Of a stretch of DNA of 5,836 nt, positions 1 to 5,836 are shown piece by piece. Numbering within the stretch: position 1 is the stretch's first letter; the number at the start of each line of letters is the position of its first letter. The notes below the pieces were generated by a model. That model was not told the origin of the DNA, did not search any database, and was given only the letters and a program-made list of their open reading frames with translations. Made by a program: the position numbers and the translations under genes. Source of the stretch: an uncultured Porphyromonadaceae bacterium. Lineage in GTDB: Bacteria > Bacteroidota > Bacteroidia > Bacteroidales > Muribaculaceae. Location: the NCBI GenBank assembly GCA_947175715.1, contig CAMWOD010000091.1, forward strand, positions 1 to 5,836, written 5' to 3'.

Positions 1-1
1 T

Positions 2-376
2 TTGAGGAAGAACATACGCAACGAAATATATCGTTGTGGGCAGCCCAATTCAGTGATGTCGGTACGTATCAACGATAAGCGCATGTCGTCGGAGCTGGTC
101 AACAAAGTGATAGCATTCCTGTGTATCTATACACTGCTCATACTATTAGGTGGCACGATGCTCACCGCACTCAATATGCCGCTTGTCGATTCGTTCTACT
201 CATCCTTTTCGGCAATCAGCAATACCGGCCTTAGTGCTTCGATCACTGGCTACGGCGGATCGTTTGACTTGGTTCCCGACTTGGGTAAATGGATTCTTTC
301 GTTCTTGATGCTCGTAGGTCGTCTCGAACTATTTACCGTGCTTATACTTTTCACTCCCGGATTTTGGAGAAAATGA
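2..376 (+). CDS. trkH: TrkH/KtrB-family K+ uptake transporter subunit, C-terminal part (5' end outside window)
   Basis: This is the end of an integral-membrane K+ transporter subunit. TrkH/KtrB proteins have four M1-pore loop-M2 repeats and work with a cytoplasmic nucleotide-binding TrkA/KtrA partner. The 124 visible codons cover the linker (about residues 1-33) and the fourth repeat: a hydrophobic helix near 36-57, a pore loop with SNTGLSAS at 73-80, which fits the fourth selectivity-filter segment, and a last helix near 97-117 carrying the family signature GRLELFTVL. The protein ends FWRK, as many TrkH do. The frame is open to the left edge and the TTG at position 2 is not a credible start, because the family is usually about 480-500 residues and the first three repeats are missing. 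A trkA gene upstream would be expected but cannot be seen. The family call is firm; the choice between Trk and Ktr subtype is not. Confidence 0.88.
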   Translation: MRKNIRNEIYRCGQPNSVMSVRINDKRMSSELVNKVIAFLCIYTLLILLGGTMLTALNMPLVDSFYSSFSAISNTGLSASITGYGGSFDLVPDLGKWILSFLMLVGRLELFTVLILFTPGFWRK

Positions 377-450
377 GAATCATAAACGAATATTTTCAAT
401 TAAATTCGCGTAAACAACGACAATAATCATAACCACAAATTACGATAAAC
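377..450 (+). promoter_or_regulatory. AT-rich leader before pta, possible promoter region
   Basis: This is the longest gap in the window (74 bases) and a likely place for a promoter of the pta-ackA-ddh group. At 401-408, TAAATTCG differs by one base from the Bacteroidota -7 consensus TAnnTTTG, but no TTTG -33 box sits about 20 bases upstream, so the promoter is not established. CGAAT (387-391) and ATTCG (404-408) form a weak 5-bp inverted repeat. I see no terminator for trkH and no Shine-Dalgarno before the pta start; the bases just before the ATG are A-rich, as is usual in this phylum. Confidence 0.25.
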
Positions 451-1467
451 ATGAAACTGTTTGAAAAACTTACGGCCAATGCCAAGTCACACAAGCAACG
501 CATAGTACTCCCCGAAGGTACTGAGGCACGTACTCTCACCGCTGCCGATCGTATTATCGCTGACGATATCGCCGACATTATACTGATCGGCGCCCCCGAC
601 GAAATAATGCACCTTGCCGCCGAACTCAAGCTCGAAAATATCAGCAAAGCTACTATTGTCAATCCGGCTGATGAGGCGGTGATCGACAAATACGCTCCTT
701 TATTTTATGAACTTCGCAAGAGCAAGGGTATCACCATGGATGAAGCGCGACTCACCACCGCCAACAACCTTTACCTGGGTTGCCTGATGGTGAAAGCCGG
801 TGACGCTGACGGCCAAGTGGCAGGTGCGATGAACACCACGGGCAATGTGCTGCGTGCCGCTTTCCAAGTGATAAAGACTCAGCCTGGTATCGATGTAGTG
901 TCAGGCGCATTCATCATGCTCTTGCCCGAGGGACTTCCTTACGGCACTGATGGTGTGCTTATTTTCGCCGACTGCGCAGTTGTGCCCGACCCCACTCCCA
1001 AAGAACTGGCCCAGATTGCAGTTTCATCATCGATCACCGCCCGCGACATAGCAGGAATCCAGCCTCGTGTAGCTATCCTGTCGTTCTCAACCAAAGGCAG
1101 CGCCAAGCATGAGCGTGTCGACAAGGTGATCGAAGCAACAAAAATAGCCCATGAAATGGCTCCAAACCTCATACTTGATGGTGAACTGCAGGCCGATGCC
1201 GCTATCGTACCCTCGGTAGCTCACGCCAAAGCTCCACAAAGTCCACTGAGCGGACGTGCCAATGTACTTGTATTCCCATCTCTTGAAGTGGGCAACATAG
1301 CTTACAAACTTGTACAGCGTCTTGGCAACGTTGAGGCTGTAGGCCCGGTACTTCAAGGTCTCGCCGCACCAGTCAACGACTTGTCACGCGGTTGCTACCC
1401 AGAGGATATTTACAAAACAATTATCATCACTTGCAACCAGGCCATTGGTCTTAAATTGAATAAATAA
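451..1467 (+). CDS. pta: Phosphate acetyltransferase (EC 2.3.1.8), short single-domain form
   Basis: Converts acetyl-CoA plus phosphate to acetyl phosphate and CoA in the cytoplasm, the first step of acetate formation. At 338 residues it matches the short PTA_PTB-domain enzymes and lacks the N-terminal regulatory domains of the E. coli enzyme. Visible motifs are RIVLPEG (17-23), VAGAMNTTGNVLRAA (123-137), SGAFIM (151-156), DCAVVPDP (164-171), SFSTKGS (211-217), DGELQADAA (243-251) and DLSRG (310-314). Residues R136, R290, S312, R313 and D319 line up at a constant offset of +3 with the Methanosarcina thermophila active-site residues R133, R287, S309, R310 and D316 as I recall them, so it should be active. 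The ATG start gives the usual N-terminus MKLFEKL. ackA follows after 23 bases, which fits an operon. Phosphate butyryltransferase, a relative, is unlikely given the acetate kinase partner. Confidence 0.97.
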   Translation: MKLFEKLTANAKSHKQRIVLPEGTEARTLTAADRIIADDIADIILIGAPDEIMHLAAELKLENISKATIVNPADEAVIDKYAPLFYELRKSKGITMDEARLTTANNLYLGCLMVKAGDADGQVAGAMNTTGNVLRAAFQVIKTQPGIDVVSGAFIMLLPEGLPYGTDGVLIFADCAVVPDPTPKELAQIAVSSSITARDIAGIQPRVAILSFSTKGSAKHERVDKVIEATKIAHEMAPNLILDGELQADAAIVPSVAHAKAPQSPLSGRANVLVFPSLEVGNIAYKLVQRLGNVEAVGPVLQGLAAPVNDLSRGCYPEDIYKTIIITCNQAIGLKLNK

Positions 1468-1490
1468 TACGACTACAAAAATATAACGGC

Positions 1491-2693
1491 ATGAAAATAC
1501 TCGTTCTCAACTGCGGTAGCAGTTCAGTGAAATATAAGCTCATAGACACCGCTGACCATCAAACACTTGCCGAAGGTGGTGTTGAAAAAATTGGCCTCCC
1601 CGACGGTTTCCTTAAATACAAACTCAGCGATGGATCTAAAGGAATCACCGAACTTGGTCTTGTAGACCATAAGGGTGCTGTAGAGGCTATCCTCAATAAT
1701 CTTACTGACCCTGAAGTAGGATGCATAAAGAGCTACGATGAAATTGACGCTGTAGGTCACCGAGTGGTCCACGGCGGAGAGAAATTCAATAAGTCGGTGC
1801 TTATCACCGATGAAGTGATGGACAAGGTGAAAGAGTGCTATCCCTTGGCTCCGCTACACAATCCGGCCAACGTCACTGGCATCGAGGCTATTTCGGCTAT
1901 ACTCCCCAACGTGCCTCAAGTGGGCGTATTTGATACCGCCTTCCATCAGACGATGCCTGCTAAATCTTACATGTATGCCCTGCCCTACAAGTTCTACAAG
2001 GAGGATGGCGTGCGTCGATACGGATTTCACGGCACAAGCCACCGCTACGTATCGCAACGCGTGTGCGAGTTCCTTGGAGTTGACATCAAGGATCAGAAGA
2101 TTGTCACATGCCATATAGGCAACGGTGGCTCCATAACAGCTGTCGACGGAGGCAAAAGCGTGGACACTTCAATGGGCCTTACCCCTACCGAAGGCTTGAT
2201 GATGGGCACACGCGTGGGCGATGTTGATCCAGGCGCCATCACTTACCTGATGAAGAAACACAACTATACTGCCGATGATATACAACGCATCATCAACAAA
2301 GAGAGTGGCATGATAGGTGTATCGGAAATTTCATCAGATATGCGTGAAATTGAAGCTGCTGTAAATGCCGGTAATGAGCGTGCTATCATGGCACTTGACA
2401 TGTACGAGCAACGCATTTTAAAATACATAGGCGCTTACGCAGCTGAGATGGGTGGTGTCGACATCATAGTTTTCACCGGTGGTGTTGGTGAAAATCAGAC
2501 CGGTGTGCGCGCCAACGTGTGCCGTCCGCTCAAATTCATGGGCGTAGAGGTCAATGAGGAGCTCAATGCCACTATCCGCGGAAAAGAGGCCATCATTTCC
2601 ACACCCGACTCTCGCGTGAAAGTGTGTGTGATACCGACCGATGAGGAGCTGATGATAGCGCAGGATACCGAATCAATTGTAAGCCAACTGTGA
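1491..2693 (+). CDS. ackA: Acetate kinase (EC 2.7.2.1)
   Basis: Transfers the phosphoryl group of acetyl phosphate to ADP, giving acetate and ATP; with Pta it is the substrate-level phosphorylation branch of acetate fermentation, and both reactions are reversible. The protein is 400 residues, the usual length, with the ASKHA fold signatures: LNCGSSSVKYK at 6-16, GHRVVHGG at 89-96, FDTAFHQTMP at 147-156, RRYGFHGTSH at 175-184, HIGNGGS at 208-214, GTRVGDVDPG at 239-248 and FTGGVGEN at 328-335. The catalytic residues of the Methanosarcina enzyme are present at nearly identical numbers: N7, R91, D148, H180 and R241, plus a glutamate at 385-386 in TDEEL. The ATG at 1491 gives the canonical MKILVLNCGSSS start. 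It lies 23 bases after pta, and ddh follows almost without a gap, so co-transcription of all three is likely. Confidence 0.98.
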   Translation: MKILVLNCGSSSVKYKLIDTADHQTLAEGGVEKIGLPDGFLKYKLSDGSKGITELGLVDHKGAVEAILNNLTDPEVGCIKSYDEIDAVGHRVVHGGEKFNKSVLITDEVMDKVKECYPLAPLHNPANVTGIEAISAILPNVPQVGVFDTAFHQTMPAKSYMYALPYKFYKEDGVRRYGFHGTSHRYVSQRVCEFLGVDIKDQKIVTCHIGNGGSITAVDGGKSVDTSMGLTPTEGLMMGTRVGDVDPGAITYLMKKHNYTADDIQRIINKESGMIGVSEISSDMREIEAAVNAGNERAIMALDMYEQRILKYIGAYAAEMGGVDIIVFTGGVGENQTGVRANVCRPLKFMGVEVNEELNATIRGKEAIISTPDSRVKVCVIPTDEELMIAQDTESIVSQL

Positions 2694-2695
2694 TT

Positions 2696-3592
2696 ATGAA
2701 AAAGATTAGAGCCGCCGTTGTAGGCTATGGTAATATAGGACGATTTGTAGTCGAGGCGCTTGAGGAGTCGACTGATTTTGAGATTGCAGGCATAGTTCGC
2801 CGCGACCCCTCAAAACGTCCGGCAGAGTTGGCAAATTACCCAGTAGTAGGTTCAATACAGGAGCTTACTGGGGTTGATGTAGCCATTCTCGCCACTCCTA
2901 CACGCGAGGTGCAGAAGCATGCTGAGGAGATACTGGCGATGGGTATAAACACTGTCGATTCATTCGACATCCATACCTCTATACCCCAACTTCGTCACGA
3001 TCTCAACAATGTGGCTAAGGCTCATAATGCCGTGGCAATAATATCGGCAGGCTGGGATCCAGGTAGTGACTCTGTGGTAAGAGCTCTACTTCAAGCAGCA
3101 GCACCCAAAGGTTTAACATACACCAACTTCGGCCCAGGAATGAGCATGGGTCATACAGTGTGTGTAAAATCAAAAGAGGGTGTAAAAAATGCCTTGTCAA
3201 TGACTATACCGCTCGGCACAGGCATACACCGCCGCATGGTGTATGTGGAGCTCGAGCCGGGATATTCCCTCGAGCAAGTGGCGGCTGCCGTCAAAGCCGA
3301 CCCATACTTCGCATCCGACGAAACCCACGTTATGGCAGTAGAATCGGTCGACCAGGTCAAGGATATGGGTCATGGCGTACACATGAGCCGTAAGGGCGTG
3401 TCAGGTCGCACTCAGAATCAAAACTTTGAATTCACAATGTCGATCAATAACCCCGCTCTCACTGCCCAGATACTCGTGGGAGCCGCATGCGCTACATTCC
3501 GCCAGTCACCGGGCGCTTACACAATGATCGAGGTTCCGGTAATAGACTTGCTCCCGGGCGATCGTGACTCCCTCGTGGCATCACTCGTTTAA
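2696..3592 (+). CDS. ddh: meso-Diaminopimelate D-dehydrogenase (EC 1.4.1.16), type II-like
   Basis: NADP-dependent enzyme interconverting meso-2,6-diaminopimelate and tetrahydrodipicolinate (L-2-amino-6-oxopimelate) plus ammonia, a one-step route in lysine and peptidoglycan precursor synthesis. I chose the ATG at 2696 (298 residues, MKKIRAAVVGYGNIGR), two bases after the ackA stop. A GTG at 2690 would add two residues and overlap ackA by four bases, but the ATG start fits the family. The Rossmann motif GYGNIGR is at 10-16, with RR at 35-36 suited to the NADP phosphate. Other motifs are VDSFD (87-91), GWDPG (119-123), NFGPGMSMGH (144-153) and MGHGVH (224-229). Residues D91, W120, D121, F145, M151, T170, R180, H226 and N252 match the Symbiobacterium thermophilum enzyme at a constant offset of one, from memory. 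It lacks the roughly 20-residue insertion of the 320-residue Corynebacterium glutamicum enzyme. Its expression is probably tied to ackA. Confidence 0.95.
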   Translation: MKKIRAAVVGYGNIGRFVVEALEESTDFEIAGIVRRDPSKRPAELANYPVVGSIQELTGVDVAILATPTREVQKHAEEILAMGINTVDSFDIHTSIPQLRHDLNNVAKAHNAVAIISAGWDPGSDSVVRALLQAAAPKGLTYTNFGPGMSMGHTVCVKSKEGVKNALSMTIPLGTGIHRRMVYVELEPGYSLEQVAAAVKADPYFASDETHVMAVESVDQVKDMGHGVHMSRKGVSGRTQNQNFEFTMSINNPALTAQILVGAACATFRQSPGAYTMIEVPVIDLLPGDRDSLVASLV

Positions 3593-3625
3593 AATAGTTT
3601 TAACTCTCAAATCAACGCTACCATA

Positions 3626-4474
3626 ATGCTGGGTTCAATTGTATGGGACTGGAATCCCAATCTGTTTGAAGGTATTGTCACCGTGCGGTGGTACGGGCTG
3701 ATGTTTGCCATCGGCTTCACTGTGGGCTACTTCATCGTTGCCAAGATGTTCAAGCACGAAGGGGCACCCGAAAGCTGGCTTGGCACCCTACTGCTGTGGG
3801 TAGTGGGAGGCACTATTATCGGCGCTCGCTTAGGTCACGTATTCTTCTATGAATGGGACAAATACTCACAAAACCCTATAGAGATACTTTATGTTTGGGA
3901 AGGAGGTCTTGCAAGCCATGGTGGCACCATAGGTGTAATCCTTGCAGTGATACTTTTCTCAATCATCACCACAAAGCGCTCTCCGTTATGGACGTTTGAC
4001 CGCCTTGTGATACCGATAGCACTCGTCGGTGCATTGATAAGACTTGGCAACCTTTTCAACTCCGAAATCTATGGGGGTCCTACCGACCTGCCATGGGGTT
4101 TCCAGTTCGTAAGGTCGTACCAGTGGGTCACTCAGTTTGCACCCGCCGCCGTTCATCCCACCCAGATCTATGAAGCATTGTGCTACCTCGCTCTGTTCGG
4201 ACTGCTTATGTGGATGTATTGGAAACGCAACGATGAGGAACGCCCGGGGCTGATACTTGGCGTGTTCTTTACTGTGCTTTTCGGTTGCAGATTCCTCATA
4301 GAGTTCATAAAAAACAGCCAGGAGCCTTGGGAAGACGATATGATGCTCAATATGGGGCAATGGCTGAGTATTCCGTTCATTTTAGCCGGTATATTCTTTA
4401 TCATCCGAGCCATGATGCGACCAAGACTGCATCTTAAGTTTCCCAACAAGTTCCCCCCCGAACCACGAAAATAG
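3626..4474 (+). CDS. lgt: Phosphatidylglycerol:prolipoprotein diacylglyceryl transferase (EC 2.5.1.145)
   Basis: Inner-membrane enzyme that moves diacylglycerol from phosphatidylglycerol to the lipobox cysteine of prolipoproteins, the first step of lipoprotein maturation before signal peptidase II. The 282 residues contain about seven hydrophobic segments, a normal Lgt. Family motifs are present in order: VRWYGLMFAIGF (20-31), GARLGHVFFYE (66-76), GGLASHGGTIG (93-103) with H98 in the place of the essential E. coli H103, the Lgt signature LIRLGNLFNSEIYG (137-150) with R139, N142, N145 and E147, HPTQIYE (177-183) and CRFLIEF (221-227), where R222 fits the second essential arginine. The C-terminus is a basic, proline-rich cytoplasmic tail containing a C7 run at 4453-4459. 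The gap from ddh is only 33 bases, so it may be read from the same transcript. The start at 3626 places RWYG where the family expects it. Confidence 0.97.
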   Translation: MLGSIVWDWNPNLFEGIVTVRWYGLMFAIGFTVGYFIVAKMFKHEGAPESWLGTLLLWVVGGTIIGARLGHVFFYEWDKYSQNPIEILYVWEGGLASHGGTIGVILAVILFSIITTKRSPLWTFDRLVIPIALVGALIRLGNLFNSEIYGGPTDLPWGFQFVRSYQWVTQFAPAAVHPTQIYEALCYLALFGLLMWMYWKRNDEERPGLILGVFFTVLFGCRFLIEFIKNSQEPWEDDMMLNMGQWLSIPFILAGIFFIIRAMMRPRLHLKFPNKFPPEPRK

Positions 4475-4483
4475 AGATATTTT

Positions 4484-4526
4484 ACTGACACCTGCGTAAA
4501 ACCAATAAATTTCCGCAGGTGTTATT
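4484..4526 (+). terminator. Inverted-repeat hairpin between lgt and rsmG; possible terminator or rsmG 5' leader structure
   Basis: ACACCTGCG at 4488-4496 is perfectly complementary to CGCAGGTGT at 4514-4522. Past a single mismatch the stem extends inward by three A-T pairs (4498-4500 with 4510-4512), leaving a nine-base loop, and outward by a G-U and a U-A pair. It starts 13 bases after the lgt stop, where an intrinsic terminator would be expected. The 3' flank (TTATTCTAT) is only moderately T-rich, so termination may be weak, and the stem ends about 15 bases before the rsmG ATG. Within the inner arm, TAAATTTC (4506-4513) differs by one base from the TAnnTTTG -7 consensus, but the matching -33 element is poor. 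The structure is seen directly; its role is inference. Confidence 0.5.
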
Positions 4527-4537
4527 CTATAAAAGTC

Positions 4538-5173
4538 ATGGATATACTACTCAAATATTTCCCCAACCTACCCCAGCACATGCTGGAACAATTTGCAGCT
4601 CTGGGTGTCCTATACCCCGAGTGGAATGAGAAGATAAATGTAATATCGCGTAAGGACATTCATAATCTCTACTCTCACCACGTGCTGCACTCACTCGTCA
4701 TAAGCCGATTTCTCAGCGACTATGGCGAACCCGTCGATGGCACCACGTTTATCGACCTTGGCACAGGGGGAGGTTTCCCCGGCATACCGATGGCCATAAT
4801 GCATCCTAATTGCAATTTTCACCTTATTGACCGTATAGGCAAGAAGATTAAGGTGGCTCAATCTATTGCCGAATCTATCGGGCTGACAAATGTCACCTTT
4901 CAGCACGGAGATATTGGGGAATGCAAGCTTAAGGCCAACTTCGTGATAAGTAGAGCAGTGATGCGACTCGACGCATTGTTGCCATTAATCAGGAAGAATA
5001 TCATGCCCAAGTCGCATGGCCGACTCAAAAACGGCCTGATATGCCTAAAGGGGGGGGATATCGACAGCGAGATACCCAACAACGCATCGGTAATGGACAT
5101 CGATATAACTGACTTCTTCAATGAACCTCACTTCCAAGAGAAGAAGCTCATTTATGTGCCTATGACTCGTTAA
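4538..5173 (+). CDS. rsmG: 16S rRNA (guanine-527-N7) methyltransferase RsmG (EC 2.1.1.170)
   Basis: Cytoplasmic S-adenosylmethionine-dependent methyltransferase that makes m7G527 in the 530 loop of 16S rRNA, formerly called GidB. It has 211 residues, normal for the family. The N-terminal part has the typical WNEKINVISRKDIHNLY (29-45) and HHVLHSL (47-53). The SAM-binding motif I is FIDLGTGGGFPG (71-82), followed by the acidic residue of LIDR (96-99), KKIKVAQ (102-108), the conserved VISRA (136-140) with R139, and a C-terminal strand ending IYVPMTR. A run of eight G at 5050-5057 encodes K171-G-G-D174; a one-base slip either way would remove about 38 C-terminal residues. The start lies close behind an inverted repeat, so its transcription may be partly separate from lgt. 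Unlike the classic gidA-gidB arrangement, no mnmG is adjacent here. Confidence 0.96.
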   Translation: MDILLKYFPNLPQHMLEQFAALGVLYPEWNEKINVISRKDIHNLYSHHVLHSLVISRFLSDYGEPVDGTTFIDLGTGGGFPGIPMAIMHPNCNFHLIDRIGKKIKVAQSIAESIGLTNVTFQHGDIGECKLKANFVISRAVMRLDALLPLIRKNIMPKSHGRLKNGLICLKGGDIDSEIPNNASVMDIDITDFFNEPHFQEKKLIYVPMTR

Positions 5174-5202
5174 CCGCATTAATACTTTTATCTCTATATA
5201 CT

Positions 5203-5836
5203 ATGCTCTACGTTAAACAATTTACTTTCAATATGTTTGAGGTACACACCTATGTAGTGTACGAACCAACCACCCGCGAGGCCGCGATTATCGACCCGGG
5301 TATGATAAGCGGTAGCGAAGTGAAGCAACTCGACGACTTCATAGCTCATAATCAATTGACGGTAAAACATCTGATAAATACACACCTGCACATTGACCAT
5401 GCTCTGGGCGACGGATACGTGCGCAACAAGTACGGAGTTCAGGTCAAGGGGCATATCGACGATGGCTTCCTGGGAGAGAACCTACCTTCACAGGCCGCAA
5501 TGTTTGGTCTTGGCGTAGAGGCCAATGAAATATCCATTGAAATAAACCTCAAGGAAGGGGAAATGGTGATGTTAGGCGACGAAAGTTTGCTCGTAATCCA
5601 TGTGCCCGGGCACTCACCCGGCTCAATTGTGTTATACTCGCCGGCCAATCACTTCTTGATTGGTGGCGACGTGATATTTAAAAACAGTATTGGACGCACC
5701 GATTTACCTGGCGGTAGCCAGCGGGCGCTACTCGAAAATATCAATAAGAAAATACTGTCGTTACCTCCCGAAACAGTGATCTACCCAGGCCACGGACCTG
5801 CAACTACCGTGGGAGAGGAATCGACCTACAATCCAT
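5203..5836 (+). CDS. MBL-fold metallo-hydrolase, short glyoxalase II-like class (3' end outside window)
   Basis: The reading frame opens at the ATG at 5203 (MLYVKQFTFNMFEVHTYVV), 29 bases after rsmG, and stays open for 211 codons to the right edge. It has a complete set of metallo-beta-lactamase-fold metal ligands: THLHIDH at 60-66 (H61, H63, D65, H66), H137 in PGHSPG (135-140), D156 in GGDVIF (154-159) and H197 in YPGHGP (194-199). GRTDLPGG (164-171) and the final GEESTYNP place it with the compact YcbL-type hydrolases, which lack the C-terminal glutathione-binding domain of classical glyoxalase II. In that group the Asn-Pro motif lies very near the C-terminus, so only a few codons should be missing. 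It is probably cytoplasmic, as no signal peptide is seen. The substrate is unknown; a thioester is plausible, but glutathione is unlikely if the host is a Bacteroidales member. Confidence 0.92.
   Translation, partial: MLYVKQFTFNMFEVHTYVVYEPTTREAAIIDPGMISGSEVKQLDDFIAHNQLTVKHLINTHLHIDHALGDGYVRNKYGVQVKGHIDDGFLGENLPSQAAMFGLGVEANEISIEINLKEGEMVMLGDESLLVIHVPGHSPGSIVLYSPANHFLIGGDVIFKNSIGRTDLPGGSQRALLENINKKILSLPPETVIYPGHGPATTVGEESTYNP

Noticed and set aside
378..432. Direct repeat AATCATAA at 378-385 and 425-432 flanking the trkH-pta gap
   Set aside because: An 8-base match in an AT-rich gap is expected by chance. There is no dyad symmetry or further similarity to suggest an operator or insertion target duplication.
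396..689. 97-codon minus-strand open frame over the pta leader and start
   Set aside because: It is antisense to the conserved pta N-terminus and its serine/alanine/isoleucine-rich translation looks like reverse-complemented coding sequence, with no family match that I recognise.
3250..3276. Two copies of CTCGAG close together in ddh
   Set aside because: They arise from Leu-Glu codons in conserved protein sequence (ELEPGYSLEQ) and have no sign of a regulatory role.
3160..3393. 77-codon plus-strand open frame inside ddh
   Set aside because: It is out of frame within the conserved ddh coding sequence, and its Arg/Gly/Pro-rich translation has no domain signature.
3589..3603. TTAAAA-TAG-TTTTAA inverted repeat at the end of ddh
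   Set aside because: The 6-bp stem is made only of A-T pairs with a three-base loop and no T-tract, too weak to be a terminator. TAGTTTTA at 3595 resembles a -7 box, but no -33 TTTG is suitably spaced.
3986..4360. 124-codon open frame on the minus strand within lgt
   Set aside because: It lies wholly inside a well-supported gene with all Lgt motifs, has no recognisable domain, and its length is what an antisense frame of a coding region can give by chance.
4183..4491. 102-codon minus-strand open frame over the end of lgt
   Set aside because: It is a shadow of lgt in another frame with no motif and no plausible promoter.
5174..5202. TACTTTTA at 5183-5190 as a promoter -7 box for the MBL gene
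   Set aside because: One mismatch to the Bacteroidota -7 consensus, but no TTTG-like -33 element at the right spacing; the gap is short and co-transcription with rsmG is simpler.

Overview
This window reads as ordinary core chromosome from a member of the Bacteroidota, most likely order Bacteroidales (Muribaculaceae or a close relative). The evidence is the style of the proteins (short single-domain Pta, 298-residue Ddh, a Lgt/RsmG/metallo-beta-lactamase trio with Bacteroides-like N-termini), the absence of Shine-Dalgarno sequences, and A-rich leaders before most starts. The taxonomic call is inference from remembered protein families; no search was run.

All seven genes lie on the + strand and are tightly packed. 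From left to right: the last 124 codons of a TrkH/KtrB-type K+ transporter subunit (2-376); pta, phosphate acetyltransferase (451-1467); ackA, acetate kinase (1491-2693); ddh, meso-diaminopimelate D-dehydrogenase (2696-3592, two bases after the ackA stop); lgt, prolipoprotein diacylglyceryl transferase (3626-4474); rsmG, 16S rRNA G527 methyltransferase (4538-5173); and an MBL-fold hydrolase of the short glyoxalase II-like class that runs off the right end (5203-5836). Catalytic residues are visible and intact in every enzyme. No gap between genes exceeds 75 bases, and I see no tRNA, rRNA, CRISPR, insertion sequence or long repeat.

Pta and AckA form the acetate fermentation branch: acetyl-CoA to acetyl phosphate to acetate, with one ATP gained by substrate-level phosphorylation. 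Ddh makes or uses meso-diaminopimelate for lysine and peptidoglycan. Lgt starts lipoprotein maturation at the inner membrane. RsmG modifies the 30S decoding region. The mix suggests a co-directional housekeeping run rather than one dedicated pathway. The only clear break is a 9-bp perfect inverted repeat between lgt and rsmG.

I did not find a new biological system here. The points worth a second look are modest: ddh abutting ackA, active-site residues placing Ddh with the broader-specificity type II class, an uninterrupted run of eight G inside rsmG, and the hairpin just upstream of rsmG.
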